Part shown: positions 15,800 through 25,080 of the stretch, in pieces
Numbering within the stretch: the first letter of the stretch is position 1
Layout: every line of letters begins with the position of its first letter
Assembly: GCA_002336805.1 (NCBI GenBank)
Contig: DDEZ01000011.1
Location: forward strand, 866,318 to 930,317
DNA: 64,000 bases
Source: Bacteroidetes bacterium UBA1941
Lineage (GTDB): Bacteria > Bacteroidota > Bacteroidia > Chitinophagales > LD1
Direction: 5' to 3'
Notes under the pieces: model-generated
The model's database searches: none
Told to the model about the DNA's origin: nothing
The model's input: only the letters and a program-made list of their open reading frames with translations
Program-made: the position numbers and the translations under genes

Positions 15800-18700
15800 A
15801 TGACCTCTTATAAGAAGATCAATAACATAGCCGGCTGGCTGGTGTTTCTATTTGCAGCGGTGGTGTATACTATGACACTGGAGTCCAGCGGTAGCTTCTG
15901 GGACTGTGGTGAGTTCGTACCTTGCTGCTGGAAGCTGCAGGTGCCCCACTCTCCGGGTGCCCCTTTCTTTGTGATCGTAGGCCGCATATTCACCTTCCTG
16001 GCCATGGGAGATGTGACCAAGGTCGCCTTTATGGTCAACTTTATGTCGGGCATCAGCACAGCGCTGTCTATCATGTTCTGCTACTGGAGCGTCACCATGC
16101 TGGCCACCAAGCTTTTTATCAAAAACAAGGACACAGACTACACTACCTCAAATATAGTAGCCATAGTAGGTGCCGGCCTCATAGCCGCTGCCTGTGCCAC
16201 CTTTCTCGACTCACTGTGGTTCTCCGCTGTAGAGGGTGAGGTGTACGCACTGAGCCAGTTCTTCCTCACCTTTATCATCTGGGCAATCCTCAAATGGGAC
16301 GCCTCTGACGACAAGTATGCTGACCACTGGCTGGTACTCATAGCCTACATGGTGGGCCTCTCTATCGGTGTGCACCTGCTCAGCCTCCTGGCGCTGCCAT
16401 TCATAGCCGTGGTATACTACTACAAGAGGGCTGACAAGCCAAACTTCCTCGGCTTCACCCTGGCTGCGGCTGCAGGCTTTGTGATCCTGGGCTTTGCCAT
16501 GAAGTTTGTGATATCCTACACACAGGCCTTCCTCGCAGGCTTTGACAAGCTGTTTGTAAACTCCTTTGGCCTGCCATTCTGGTCAGGCGCTTTTGCCTTT
16601 ATCCTCATCCTGGCTATCGCACTCATAGCCGGCATGTATGTGACGCAGTATGTGGTGAAAAGCCGCCTGGGCAATATAGCTGTGCTCTGTGCCGCCTTTA
16701 TGTACATAGGCTACATGAGCTATGCGCTCATCCCTATCCGCGCCAGCATCAATACGCCTATCGATATGGGCCGCCCTACAGATCCATTTTCTATCAAATC
16801 ATATGTAGACCGTGAGCAGTATGGCGACCGCCCGCTGGTATGGGGTCCTGACTACACTGCCGGTGGCATGGATATAGAGAAAGTAGACACGACAGGCTAC
16901 AAATATTTCCGCCAGGGCAAAGAATATAAATATGGTGGTGCCAAGCTGGACTACAAGTTCCGCCAGGATGCCTGTATGTTCTTCCCTCGCCTGGGATTCT
17001 GGCAGGAGGAGCAGAAGAAGCAGGGCTACCGCGTATGGCTCAATCCGGGTAGCAAGCTCATAGACCGCAAGACCGACCAGGTGGTACAGGTATTTGACCC
17101 GGGCCAGCAGGATCAGGCTGAGCGCGCGCTGAAGCAGCAGAATATGAATGAGCCGGGCCGCTATATGCTCAAAGACCAGATAGACGAGGGAGACAACTTC
17201 AAGTTCTTCTTCAAATATCAGCTTGGCTACATGTACATGCGCTACTTTATGTGGAATTTTGCAGGCCGCCAGGACGATATACAGGGCACCTATGCCAATG
17301 ATAACGGCCGCTGGATCTGCGGTATCCCTTTCATAGACAATCTGGGTGGTGCTTTCTTCACCCCGCAGTATCCACAGGACCACCTCTCCCAGAGCATAGC
17401 TGACAATAAGGGCCGCAATAAGTTTTACATGCTGCCATTCATCCTCGGCCTCATAGGCCTGGTGTATACACTATACAAGAATGAGAAGGTATTTCTCGTC
17501 ATCCTCGTGCTCTTTGCCGTCACAGGCGTCTTTCAGATCGTGTATCAGAATGAGCCTCCGATAGAGCCCCGTGAGCGGGACTATGCCATAGCGGGCTCCT
17601 TCTGGACCTTCTGCTTCTGGATCGGTTTTGGCGTACTGGCTATCATAGACTTCCTCCGTACGCGGCTCAAGGCGTCTAATGTCGGCGTGGTAGCCGGCGT
17701 GGTGGTCATCTGCGCTATAGCGCCATACCTCATGGGCTCTCAGGGCTGGGATGATCATACCCGCCATGACCGCTACACAGCACGTGATTTTGCTACTGAT
17801 TACCTGCAGTCCTGCGCGCCAAATGCGCTCCTCTTCACCCAGGGTGACAATGATACCTACCCACTGTGGTATGCACAGGAGGTAGAGCACATCCGTACAG
17901 ACGTGCGTGTGATCAACCTCAGCCTCATAGGCGTGGACTGGTATATACAGCAGCTGAAGTACAAGTGGAATGATGCACCTCCGGTGAAGATCTCCTTTAC
18001 AGACGATCAGATCATCGGCTCAAACCGTGATGTGACCCGCTATAGCGGTGCTGCCGGCATACCTGAGAGCGCATTTGTAGAGCTCAAGAAGGTCATGCAG
18101 TTCATAGCCAGCGAGGACCCTAGCAAGAAGACCATGTCACCACAGAGCGGAGAGATGGAAAACTACCTGCCAGCCAAGAATGTCTTCATAGATATAGATA
18201 CTGACAAGGTCAAGACCATGAACTGGGTAGACGCCCGCGACTATGGCAAGATAGTGCCACGTATGCAGTGGGGTATAGGCGGTACGCTGCTGAAGAATGA
18301 CCTCATGACCCTCGATATGGTGGCCAATAACATCATGGACCGTCCTATCTACTTTGCCGTGTCAGTAGCTCCGGATGCCTACGTAGGTCTGGATAAATAC
18401 TTCCAGCTGGAGGGTATGGCCTACCGCATCGTACCTATAGAGAGCCCTGGCCGTGCCCAGCAGGCACCTGTACGCACAGACGTCACGTTTGACAATATGA
18501 TGAACAAGTTCCGTTTTGGCGGTATCAAGGAGAATAAGAACATCTACCTGGATGAGAATATCCTCCGTATGACCATGAACCTCCGTGGCAACTATGCCCG
18601 CCTGGCCCAGACCCTGCTGGATCAGGGTGACAAGGAGAAGGCTGCCAAGTGCGTGGACAAGGCCATAGAAGAGATGCCAAAGGACCGTGTGCCTTACAAT

Positions 18701-19102
18701 ATCTTCGTAGCGCTCTACCCTGATATCTACTATCAGGCAGGTCAGCCGGACAAGGCAAAGAAACTCTCAGACGATATCTGGGCTACTGCCAAGGATGAAC
18801 TGAAGTACTATCACTATGTATTCACCACGATCTCTGACCGTGCCCGCAATGATGGTGACAAGGCCTACTACGATCAGCTGCAGCAGGGCCAGTTCATCCA
18901 AAACAGGTCTGTGCAGGAGTATCTCTACATCATGCAGGAGCTGACTCAGGCAGCCAAGAAATATGAGAAGCCGGAGGTAGCCGACAAGATGGAAAAAGAA
19001 TTCCGTGAGACGCAGTTCAGCTTCGTACCAGCCCAGCAGGAGATGATGCGCCAGCAGCAGCAGCGCCAGCAGCAGGGTGCTACACCTGAGATGCCTCACT
19101 AA
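15800..19102 (+). CDS. DUF2723 multi-pass membrane glycosyltransferase-like protein
   Basis: An 1100-residue inner-membrane protein. The N-terminal half has about 12 membrane helices and the DUF2723 signature early on: two acidic residues in the first periplasmic loop (SSGSFWDCGEFVPCCWKL, about 30-47) and HSPGAPFFVIVGRIF, as in GT-C enzymes that use lipid-linked sugars. A large soluble region follows (about 640-1080), with TPR-like helices towards the end (LAQTLLDQGDKEKAAKCVDK). The tail is Gln-rich. DUF2723 proteins are related to eukaryotic TMEM260, an O-mannosyltransferase, and are common in Bacteroidota, where a role in protein O-glycosylation has been suggested; the substrate here is not known. 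Start ATG 15800 follows an AT-rich leader. A rho-independent terminator separates it from rlmB 74 bases downstream. Length and motifs are normal. Confidence 0.9.
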   Translation: MTSYKKINNIAGWLVFLFAAVVYTMTLESSGSFWDCGEFVPCCWKLQVPHSPGAPFFVIVGRIFTFLAMGDVTKVAFMVNFMSGISTALSIMFCYWSVTMLATKLFIKNKDTDYTTSNIVAIVGAGLIAAACATFLDSLWFSAVEGEVYALSQFFLTFIIWAILKWDASDDKYADHWLVLIAYMVGLSIGVHLLSLLALPFIAVVYYYKRADKPNFLGFTLAAAAGFVILGFAMKFVISYTQAFLAGFDKLFVNSFGLPFWSGAFAFILILAIALIAGMYVTQYVVKSRLGNIAVLCAAFMYIGYMSYALIPIRASINTPIDMGRPTDPFSIKSYVDREQYGDRPLVWGPDYTAGGMDIEKVDTTGYKYFRQGKEYKYGGAKLDYKFRQDACMFFPRLGFWQEEQKKQGYRVWLNPGSKLIDRKTDQVVQVFDPGQQDQAERALKQQNMNEPGRYMLKDQIDEGDNFKFFFKYQLGYMYMRYFMWNFAGRQDDIQGTYANDNGRWICGIPFIDNLGGAFFTPQYPQDHLSQSIADNKGRNKFYMLPFILGLIGLVYTLYKNEKVFLVILVLFAVTGVFQIVYQNEPPIEPRERDYAIAGSFWTFCFWIGFGVLAIIDFLRTRLKASNVGVVAGVVVICAIAPYLMGSQGWDDHTRHDRYTARDFATDYLQSCAPNALLFTQGDNDTYPLWYAQEVEHIRTDVRVINLSLIGVDWYIQQLKYKWNDAPPVKISFTDDQIIGSNRDVTRYSGAAGIPESAFVELKKVMQFIASEDPSKKTMSPQSGEMENYLPAKNVFIDIDTDKVKTMNWVDARDYGKIVPRMQWGIGGTLLKNDLMTLDMVANNIMDRPIYFAVSVAPDAYVGLDKYFQLEGMAYRIVPIESPGRAQQAPVRTDVTFDNMMNKFRFGGIKENKNIYLDENILRMTMNLRGNYARLAQTLLDQGDKEKAAKCVDKAIEEMPKDRVPYNIFVALYPDIYYQAGQPDKAKKLSDDIWATAKDELKYYHYVFTTISDRARNDGDKAYYDQLQQGQFIQNRSVQEYLYIMQELTQAAKKYEKPEVADKMEKEFRETQFSFVPAQQEMMRQQQQRQQQGATPEMPH

Positions 19103-19126
19103 GAAAGAAACACGACTTTATATGCA

Positions 19127-19160
19127 AAGGCCGCTCAGATATGGGCGGCTTTTGTATTTT
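19127..19160 (+). terminator. Terminator after the DUF2723 gene
   Basis: Stem GCCGC/GCGGC around a 10-base loop (19130-19149), followed by TTTTGTATTTT. Lies 27 bases after the stop. Confidence 0.8.
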
Positions 19161-19175
19161 CACCGCTGAGTAATA

Positions 19176-19934
19176 ATGAGACAACGCGAAAACATCATCT
19201 ACGGCCGCAAGCCACTGCTGGATGCCATCACAGGCGGCAAGCGGATAGACCGCATCCTGATACAGAAAGGACTGGCAGGAGAGGAGATCACAAAGATCAA
19301 GTCAGCTGCTGCGCAGAATGGCATCGGCATACAGTTCGTACCCGTAGAGAAGATAGAGCGGGTAGCAGGCCGCCCTCAGCATGGCAAGGAGGCCAACCAC
19401 CAGGGTGTGATAGGTTTCCTCTCTATGGTAGAGTACTACAGCCCGGACGATGTGATACACTACGCCCACGAGCGCCAGGAGGACCCGCTGCTGCTCATAC
19501 TGGATGGTGTCACAGACGTGCACAATATAGGCGCCATAGGCCGCTCAGCGGAGTGCTTTGGCGTACATGGCCTCGTAGTGCCTGAGACCGGCAGCGCCCA
19601 GATCAATCCTGAGGCCATCAAAGCCTCTGCCGGTGCGCTGACCAAGATCAATATCTGCCGGGAGAAAAGCCTCGTGACCACGATCAAGTACCTCAAGGCC
19701 CATGGTATCAAAGTATTTGGCGCTGCGCTGAATGGCGCGGTAGACATCGCTGCGGCTGACTTCAAGGTGCCATGCGCCATAGTGATGGGTGCCGAGGGCG
19801 AGGGTATCTCAGATTCCATCCTCCGCCTCTGCGATGAGAATATAAAGATACCCATGAAGGGCACCACCGAGTCCCTCAATGTGAGTGTGAGTGCCGCGGT
19901 GATCCTCTATGAGGCTATGAAGCAGCGCGGTTAG
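19176..19934 (+). CDS. rlmB: 23S rRNA (guanosine-2'-O-)-methyltransferase RlmB
   Basis: A 252-residue SpoU-class (SPOUT) methyltransferase. The N-terminal substrate-binding domain (ENIIYGRKPLLDAI) recognises RNA, and the C-terminal knotted domain carries the three SpoU motifs: motif 1 DVHNIGAIGRSAECF (about 108-122), motif 2 CAIVMGAEGEGIS (about 200-212) and motif 3 IPMKGTTESLNVSVSAA (about 225-241). RlmB methylates the 2'-O of G2251 in the P-loop of 23S rRNA using SAM. Other SpoU enzymes (TrmH, TsnR) are possible, but the 'IYGRKPLLDAI' opening is the RlmB/YjfH type. Start ATG at 19176. It stands alone between a terminator and a convergent lipoprotein gene. Confidence 0.92.
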   Translation: MRQRENIIYGRKPLLDAITGGKRIDRILIQKGLAGEEITKIKSAAAQNGIGIQFVPVEKIERVAGRPQHGKEANHQGVIGFLSMVEYYSPDDVIHYAHERQEDPLLLILDGVTDVHNIGAIGRSAECFGVHGLVVPETGSAQINPEAIKASAGALTKINICREKSLVTTIKYLKAHGIKVFGAALNGAVDIAAADFKVPCAIVMGAEGEGISDSILRLCDENIKIPMKGTTESLNVSVSAAVILYEAMKQRG

Positions 19935-19945
19935 TTTCTCTATGT

Positions 19946-20371
19946 TTAGTGATTGATACCGACTCCGGCTATGCCGAGGTCCAGATTGCCCGTGGAGTCA
20001 TGTAGGGCCAGCGTGCAGTCCAGCAGCAGCGCACTGTCATAGGGCAGGGGTATGTTTTGCTTGTAGCTGATCTTATTGCTCCAGGCCGGTATATCGTAGA
20101 AATAATAGATCGCTCCATGATAGCTGGTAGGCGGTCCCTGATGGATATGGGCTATGTATTTGGGAGCAGGCGTATTATTCAGCTCAAAGTCTACGGTGGT
20201 CTGGCCGGAGTCTGCCTCTATGAAGAGTATCTTGCCCGTGATGCCGCTATTGTTTTGCTGCGTGAAAGTATAAGAGCTGCTACGTGGTGTGGCCACAGTG
20301 GTTTTATCCTTCTTGCAGGCCGCTAGTGTGGTCATGATTATCAGGGCAAGTACTAGTGAGCGTATTTTCAT
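19946..20371 (-). CDS. Predicted lipoprotein of unknown function
   Basis: 141 residues from ATG 20371 (MKIRSLVLALIIMTTLAACK). The lipobox LAAC places lipidation at Cys19, followed by Lys-rich residues as is common in Bacteroidota lipoproteins. An upstream in-frame ATG at 20395 would add eight residues before the signal and is less likely. The mature part has features of a CHRD- or barwin-like beta domain (PKYIAHIHQGPPTSYHGAIYYF with a His-x-His), but I do not recognise the family with certainty. It is convergent with rlmB (11-base gap) and follows the collagen-like gene on the same strand with 60 bases between them. Confidence 0.75.
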   Translation of the reverse strand: MKIRSLVLALIIMTTLAACKKDKTTVATPRSSSYTFTQQNNSGITGKILFIEADSGQTTVDFELNNTPAPKYIAHIHQGPPTSYHGAIYYFYDIPAWSNKISYKQNIPLPYDSALLLDCTLALHDSTGNLDLGIAGVGINH

Positions 20372-20431
20372 AAATAGATTTGTTTGCCACCACAAACGCG
20401 GTAGCGTATCTGATATTGTGTGTTTGGTGGC

Positions 20432-22141
20432 CTATTGTATTTTGATCGCTACGATATTATCCTCACCCCAGCCAAAACCGCCGAAGTTATTCATGGTTTG
20501 AGTGGTACCGGTCGTTACTGTATTGCCTGCCAGATAGTAGTAGGTCTTATTACCCCCTGATGTATTATTGATGATCAGGCTGCCATTTAGCATAGCATAT
20601 GTAGCGGGTCCTATCAAGCCTCCACTGGCCAGGGTAGAGCCGATGATATCAGGTGAGGATGTAGTAGAGGTGCTCGCATCCCCAAAGGTAGTTCTGAGCC
20701 AAAAGGAAGAGTTTGTAGGCGAGAGGCCGCCGCTCATCAACATACTCACTGTCACGGAGTATTTGCCAGGGGGTAAAGTAATGGAGGTGCCTGTATATAG
20801 GTAGCTCCCTGTATTGTATGGGATATTTACACCGGATCCCAGCGTACTGTAGCTGGCTACTACCTGTGTCTTCTGCCAGGTGCCCACACCATTGGCATCA
20901 GAGGTCAGTACGTAGCCGGCAGACTGTGTCCCATCTACTATCTGGATGGCTCCGTTTGTAGTGCCATTATTGACCACCAGTTTATATCCGGGGTTGGCAT
21001 TGCCTATACCTACCCGACCGTTAGTCAGGTCCATGACCAGGCCCCAGGTCGCTCCCAGGTTACCATAAAAGCCCGCATGCGTATCATCCAGCATACCTAT
21101 AAAAACATTGTCTGATGTATTCGCATTATTGCTGTACCATATACCTGCAGAGCCATTGCCCGTGCGTATGCGAGATCTACCAGCTATATCCAGCATATAA
21201 GCAGGGTTTGTATTGCCTACGCCGACATTGGTACCATCATCATAGATGAGGCTATTACACATTGTCGTAGCATTGGTAAATTTCACTACATAATTGGTCG
21301 CTGCCGCTGCGCAGATCGTACCGGGCCCTGTGGGACCAGTGCTACCCGATGCTCCGGCCACACCTTGAGGACCCGTAGGCCCTTGTGAGCCGGCAGCTCC
21401 TGCAGGTCCTTGTATGCCTGCCGCTCCCTGCGGACCTGTAGGCCCTTGTACGCCCGCCGTTCCTGCTACACCCTGAGGGCCGGTTGGACCCTGCGTACCC
21501 GCTGCTCCCGCAGCTCCTGCTACGCCCTGTGGTCCTGTCGGTCCCTGAGTGCCCGCTGCACCGGCTGCCCCCGGAGCGCCCGTAGGTCCTATGGGGCCCA
21601 CAGCACCGGGTGAACCTGGTGCACCAGCTGCACCTTGAGGCCCGGTGGGGCCCGGAGCTCCCGCCGCACCTGGAGCGCCTGTAGGCCCTATGGGACCAAT
21701 AGCTCCTGTAGCACCCGCTGGTCCGGCCACGCCCTGTGGTCCTGTCGGTCCGTCATTTCCTGTTGCGCCTTGTACTCCTGTTGCACCTTGCGGTCCGGTA
21801 GGTCCATCATTGCCTGTAGGGCCTTGTATACCTTGTGCGCCGGTCATACCTGTAGGTCCCAGGCTGGTAGCGCAGAGGTTATGCCAGGATAAGGCCACAG
21901 AGTCATATGCCACCACACAGCCGGAGTCGATATCAAAGACCAGCAGGCCATTGGCCAGAGGTAGGGGCATGGCCTGCCGCTGTGCACTATGCATACGCGG
22001 TATCAGGAGTCCATGGTCAGGAGAGTATATATCTACGATAGCTGATGGGTGAGGATTGCTGAGGCCGATGCCCACATTGCGCTGCGCAAAAGCTGGTGCT
22101 ACACATAGGAATAGCAATGCCAGGAATAGAGCTCTATTCAT
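20432..22141 (-). CDS. Secreted collagen-like repeat protein
   Basis: 569 residues. A signal peptide (MNRALFLALLFLCVAPAFAQ) is followed by a beta domain opening with RNVGIGLSNPHPSAIVDI, a motif repeated near IRT-GNGSAG and GRVGIGNANPGYKLVVN. This pattern is common in Bacteroidota surface proteins resembling tail-fibre domains. Residues about 95-277 are an uninterrupted Gly-X-Y tract (GPTGPQG, GAPGAAG) able to form a collagen-like triple helix. Residues about 420-569 form a C-terminal beta-rich globular domain (IPYNTGSYLYTGTSITLPPG), likely trimeric. No T9SS C-terminal domain is evident. Such proteins make surface fibres; the ligand is unknown. The DNA of the Gly-X-Y tract is repetitive and prone to length change. 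Confidence 0.85.
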   Translation of the reverse strand: MNRALFLALLFLCVAPAFAQRNVGIGLSNPHPSAIVDIYSPDHGLLIPRMHSAQRQAMPLPLANGLLVFDIDSGCVVAYDSVALSWHNLCATSLGPTGMTGAQGIQGPTGNDGPTGPQGATGVQGATGNDGPTGPQGVAGPAGATGAIGPIGPTGAPGAAGAPGPTGPQGAAGAPGSPGAVGPIGPTGAPGAAGAAGTQGPTGPQGVAGAAGAAGTQGPTGPQGVAGTAGVQGPTGPQGAAGIQGPAGAAGSQGPTGPQGVAGASGSTGPTGPGTICAAAATNYVVKFTNATTMCNSLIYDDGTNVGVGNTNPAYMLDIAGRSRIRTGNGSAGIWYSNNANTSDNVFIGMLDDTHAGFYGNLGATWGLVMDLTNGRVGIGNANPGYKLVVNNGTTNGAIQIVDGTQSAGYVLTSDANGVGTWQKTQVVASYSTLGSGVNIPYNTGSYLYTGTSITLPPGKYSVTVSMLMSGGLSPTNSSFWLRTTFGDASTSTTSSPDIIGSTLASGGLIGPATYAMLNGSLIINNTSGGNKTYYYLAGNTVTTGTTQTMNNFGGFGWGEDNIVAIKIQ

Positions 22142-22211
22142 AACGAGGTTTTAGAGTCACTAAGATAAGGATTGAAACAAGAACATCGAAGCAGGCAATG
22201 AACACCAGGTA

Positions 22212-22940
22212 TCAGCCGCCCCAGATCTCCCAGTTGCGCTCAGCCTGCAGGTGCAGCATCTCCATCCCATTCTTCGTATGTGCGCCATGCTCCCTGCCCA
22301 TCTTTAGAAATTGAGTCTCAGCAGGATTATATATGAGATCGTAGAGGTAGTGCTCGCCGGTCAGTGCGTCGTATGGCAGTGGTACATAGCCATCCATATT
22401 GGGAAACATGCCTAGAGGAGTCGTGTTGATGATCAGCTGGTAGGTTTCCAGTATTGCGGGTGTAAGGTCTGCGTAGGTGTACCACTCAGCCTTCTTGCGG
22501 CGGGAGACAAAAGTGTACGGTATGTCCAGTGCAGACAGTGCATGAGAGACGGCCTTTGACGAGCCACCGGTACCTAGTATCAGCGCTTTTGGCGAGCGCT
22601 CGCCTATGAAGTTTCTGAGGGACTCGCGAAAGCCGTAGACATCAGTATTGTAGCCTTTCAGTTTGCCATTGGTGATCTTGACACAGTTCACTGCGTCTAT
22701 AGCCTCGGCATCCGCATCTATGGAGTCCAGGTATTCTATCACTGATTCTTTATAAGGGATCGTGATATTAAAGCCATCCAGCTTCTCCGACTGTATCAGG
22801 TCTGGCAGCTCCTCTATACTCTCCAGTGGGAAATTTCTGTACGAGGCATCCGTGATACCTTCATTAGCAAACTTCTCCGCAAAGTAGCGCACAGAAAAAG
22901 AGTGCGTGAGTGGAAATCCTATGAGTCCGTAGTTCTTCAT
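22212..22940 (-). CDS. aroE: Shikimate dehydrogenase
   Basis: 242 residues; reduces 3-dehydroshikimate to shikimate with NADPH in aromatic amino acid synthesis. The N-terminal substrate domain has GFPLTHSFSVRYFAEKF and the catalytic Lys in GFNITIPYKESV (about residue 64). The nucleotide-binding loop is ALILGTGGSSKAV (about 118-130), followed by VSRRKK, whose basic residues fit NADP. The C-terminal part has INTTPLGMFPN and NGMEMLHLQAERNWEIWG. Slightly short compared with the about 270 residues of the E. coli enzyme, as usual in Bacteroidota. Its first four bases overlap the end of the dedA-type gene, so it is the last gene of a folP-dedA-aroE operon. The aroK gene for the next step is 5 kb away in the divergent operon. 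Confidence 0.95.
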   Translation of the reverse strand: MKNYGLIGFPLTHSFSVRYFAEKFANEGITDASYRNFPLESIEELPDLIQSEKLDGFNITIPYKESVIEYLDSIDADAEAIDAVNCVKITNGKLKGYNTDVYGFRESLRNFIGERSPKALILGTGGSSKAVSHALSALDIPYTFVSRRKKAEWYTYADLTPAILETYQLIINTTPLGMFPNMDGYVPLPYDALTGEHYLYDLIYNPAETQFLKMGREHGAHTKNGMEMLHLQAERNWEIWGG

Positions 22941-23575
22941 TTAGCTGTACGACTTCTTATAAATCCGATCAGGATAGGCAGTACTGATACGATAATGATG
23001 ATCAGTTCCACCACCTTGATATGGTCATGTATCACAGGTATATTGCCTATGGCGTAGCCCAGCAGGGTGATGCCTGCCACCCAGAGTACAGCGCCTACTA
23101 TGCAGTTCACTATATACTTGCTGTAGGTCATACTACCTGCACCTGCCACAAAGGGGGCTATCGTCCTTACGATGGGCACAAAGCGTGCCATGATGACCGT
23201 CTTGCCACCGTTTTTTTCGTAGAACTCATGCGTCTGATCTATGTATTCCCGCTTGAAGAATAGGATTCGTTCTTTCGACTTGACGAAGTCACCAAAGAAC
23301 TTGCCTACAAAGTAGTTTACGTTATCTCCCAGTAGGGCTGCTACTATCAGCAGCGGGATGACCACCCATACGCTCAGCAGGCCGCTGGCACAGGCCGCAC
23401 CTGCTACAAAGAGGAGGGAATCGCCAGGCAGGAGCGGCATCACTATCAGGCCCGTCTCGACAAAGATGATGAGGAAAAGGATCATGTAGATGCTGCCTTG
23501 GTTCTCGCGGACGAACTGCTCAAAGTGGTCTACGATATGCATCACCGTATGAAATAGCGTCAGTATTTGTTCCAT
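22937..23575 (-). CDS. DedA-family membrane protein
   Basis: 212 residues from ATG 23575 (MEQILTLFHTVMHIVDHFEQ), the usual start of Bacteroidota DedA proteins; an upstream in-frame start at 23617 directly after folP would add 14 residues. The SNARE-associated/VTT domain is clear: ETGLIVMPLLPGDSLLFVAG (acidic residue and the PGDSLLF loop, about 38-57), a conserved Gly-rich segment FYEKNGGKTVIMARFVPIVR with the essential Arg residues (about 115-134), and APFVAGAGSM. About five membrane helices are visible. DedA proteins are flippases or transporters of polyprenyl- and phospholipids; the substrate of this one cannot be assigned. Overlaps aroE by four bases. Confidence 0.88.
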   Translation of the reverse strand: MEQILTLFHTVMHIVDHFEQFVRENQGSIYMILFLIIFVETGLIVMPLLPGDSLLFVAGAACASGLLSVWVVIPLLIVAALLGDNVNYFVGKFFGDFVKSKERILFFKREYIDQTHEFYEKNGGKTVIMARFVPIVRTIAPFVAGAGSMTYSKYIVNCIVGAVLWVAGITLLGYAIGNIPVIHDHIKVVELIIIIVSVLPILIGFIRSRTAK

Positions 23576-23619
23576 ATGCGGGCTAAAATAGGAAAATACT
23601 GTAAAGCCCGTAGCCAAAG

Positions 23620-24447
23620 CTATGCACGCACCATAGCCTGATAGAGTTGTATGGTCTCCTTTGCTGCTTTCACATCATGTACGCGGAGGATATTGGCGCC
23701 ATTCATCAGCGCTGCCATATTGAGTGCGGTGGTGCCATTGAGCGCATCGGCATTTTTGATTCCCAGCGTCTTAGTGATCATAGATTTGCGCGAGAGGCCT
23801 GCCAGTATGGGCACGTCGAGGGTCTTGAGTAGTGATAGTCTCTTGAGCAAAGCAAAGTTGTGTTCATTCGTTTTGCCAAAGCCAAAGCCCGGATCGATGA
23901 TTACATCTTTGATACCAGCCTCACGGCAAAGTTGCAGACGTGCTATGAGGTAGTCCATGACTTCAGTCACTACATTGTGATAGGACGGAGCGACCTGCAT
24001 GGTCTCTGGCGTACCCTGCATATGCATGATGATATAGGGTACCTGAAGCTTTGCCACAGTGTGGATCATATTCTTGTCAATTGCCCCCGCAGAGATATCA
24101 TTCACGATGCACGCGCCGTGTTTTACGGCTTCTTCCGCGACAGCGGCATGGATCGTATCTATGGAGAGTATTGTATCGGGGAGTTGCTTCTTTATCGCCT
24201 TGATAGGGGCCAGAACTCTATGCAGCTCTTCCTCCACAGATATGATCTGGCTACCTGGCTTAGATGACATACCACCTATATCTATGATGTCAGCACCCTC
24301 GCTGACCATCTGCTCTGCACGCTGCAGCATAGCTGCAATATCCTCGTACCTGCCACCATCGTGAAAGGAGTCCGGTGTGGCATTCAGGATGCCCATCACA
24401 CGCGGCGTGGAGAGGCCCATTAACGAGCCATTACAATTTATGGTCAT
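23620..24447 (-). CDS. folP: Dihydropteroate synthase
   Basis: 275 residues; joins p-aminobenzoate to 6-hydroxymethyl-dihydropterin diphosphate in folate synthesis and is the target of sulfonamides. TIM-barrel signatures are complete: MGILNATPDSFHDGGRY (about 18-34), IIDIGGMSSKPGSQ (the diphosphate and pABA loop, with SSKPG in place of the more usual STRPG), SIDTIHAAVAEEA, IVNDISAGAID, IIMHMQGTPETMQ, IIDPGFGFGKT and LAGLSRKSMITK. The C-terminal RVHDVKAAKE supplies the pterin-binding Arg-x-His. First gene of the leftward operon; divergent from the DUF1599 gene across an 85-base promoter region. Confidence 0.96.
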   Translation of the reverse strand: MTINCNGSLMGLSTPRVMGILNATPDSFHDGGRYEDIAAMLQRAEQMVSEGADIIDIGGMSSKPGSQIISVEEELHRVLAPIKAIKKQLPDTILSIDTIHAAVAEEAVKHGACIVNDISAGAIDKNMIHTVAKLQVPYIIMHMQGTPETMQVAPSYHNVVTEVMDYLIARLQLCREAGIKDVIIDPGFGFGKTNEHNFALLKRLSLLKTLDVPILAGLSRKSMITKTLGIKNADALNGTTALNMAALMNGANILRVHDVKAAKETIQLYQAMVRA

Positions 24448-24532
24448 TGCTTAACAGGTTGTGAACATAATAATTGTCAAAACTCTTCATTTTTTTGGTC
24501 ACTGTAGTATTTTCGGATGAAAATCAACCGCC

Positions 24533-25078
24533 TTGAGCAATACCTCTGCACAGTACGATACCCAGATAGGCCACTGCCGTGATGTCTTTGCCAAGAAGAC
24601 GAAGGACTACGGCACTGCCTGGCGCGTACTCCGCCCCAAGTCTCTGACCGATCAGCTTTTTATAAAGGCGCAGCGCATCAAGACGCTGGAGGAGGCAGAG
24701 ACACGCAAGGTGGATGAAGGCATAGAGCCGGAGTTCATAGGCCTCGTCAACTATGCTGTGATGGGCCTCATACAGATGAAGCTGGCCAATGACACGCGCC
24801 TGGAGCTGACAGAGAAAGAAGCGCTCGACCTCTATGATACAGAGGTAGCAGCGATCAAGGCACTGATGATAGCCAAGAATCATGACTATGGCGAGGCCTG
24901 GCGTGATATGAGGGTGAGCAGCTTCACAGACCTGATACTGATGAAGCTACTCCGCATCAAACAGATAGAGGACAATAAAGGTAAGACCATCATCAGCGAG
25001 GGTATAGATGCCGGATATATGGATATAGTGAACTATTCGATCTTCGCCCTCATACAGATGAGCGAAGGCAAAGCATAA
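24533..25078 (+). CDS. DUF1599 domain protein
   Basis: 181 residues with two tandem DUF1599 units: KTKDYGTAWRVLRPKSLTDQLFIKAQRIK (opening at about residue 22) and KNHDYGEAWRDMRVSSFTDLILMKLLRIK (about 115), each beginning with K-x-x-DYG-x-AW and keeping Asp/Lys/Arg residues. The repeated unit suggests a nucleotide- or phosphate-binding fold (related to MazG-like helices), but the activity is unknown. The start appears to be TTG at 24533 (reads MSNTSAQYDTQIGHCRD), because the nearby ATG at 24517 is out of frame and family members begin at this point. Divergent from folP, as often seen in Bacteroidota. First gene of a rightward operon; two bases separate it from the acetyltransferase gene. Confidence 0.85.
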   Translation: MSNTSAQYDTQIGHCRDVFAKKTKDYGTAWRVLRPKSLTDQLFIKAQRIKTLEEAETRKVDEGIEPEFIGLVNYAVMGLIQMKLANDTRLELTEKEALDLYDTEVAAIKALMIAKNHDYGEAWRDMRVSSFTDLILMKLLRIKQIEDNKGKTIISEGIDAGYMDIVNYSIFALIQMSEGKA

Positions 25079-25080
25079 GC

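Noticed and set aside
21410..22052. Plus-strand Pro-rich frames opposite the collagen-like gene
   Set aside because: Mirror image of the Gly-X-Y repeats; no start or domain logic.
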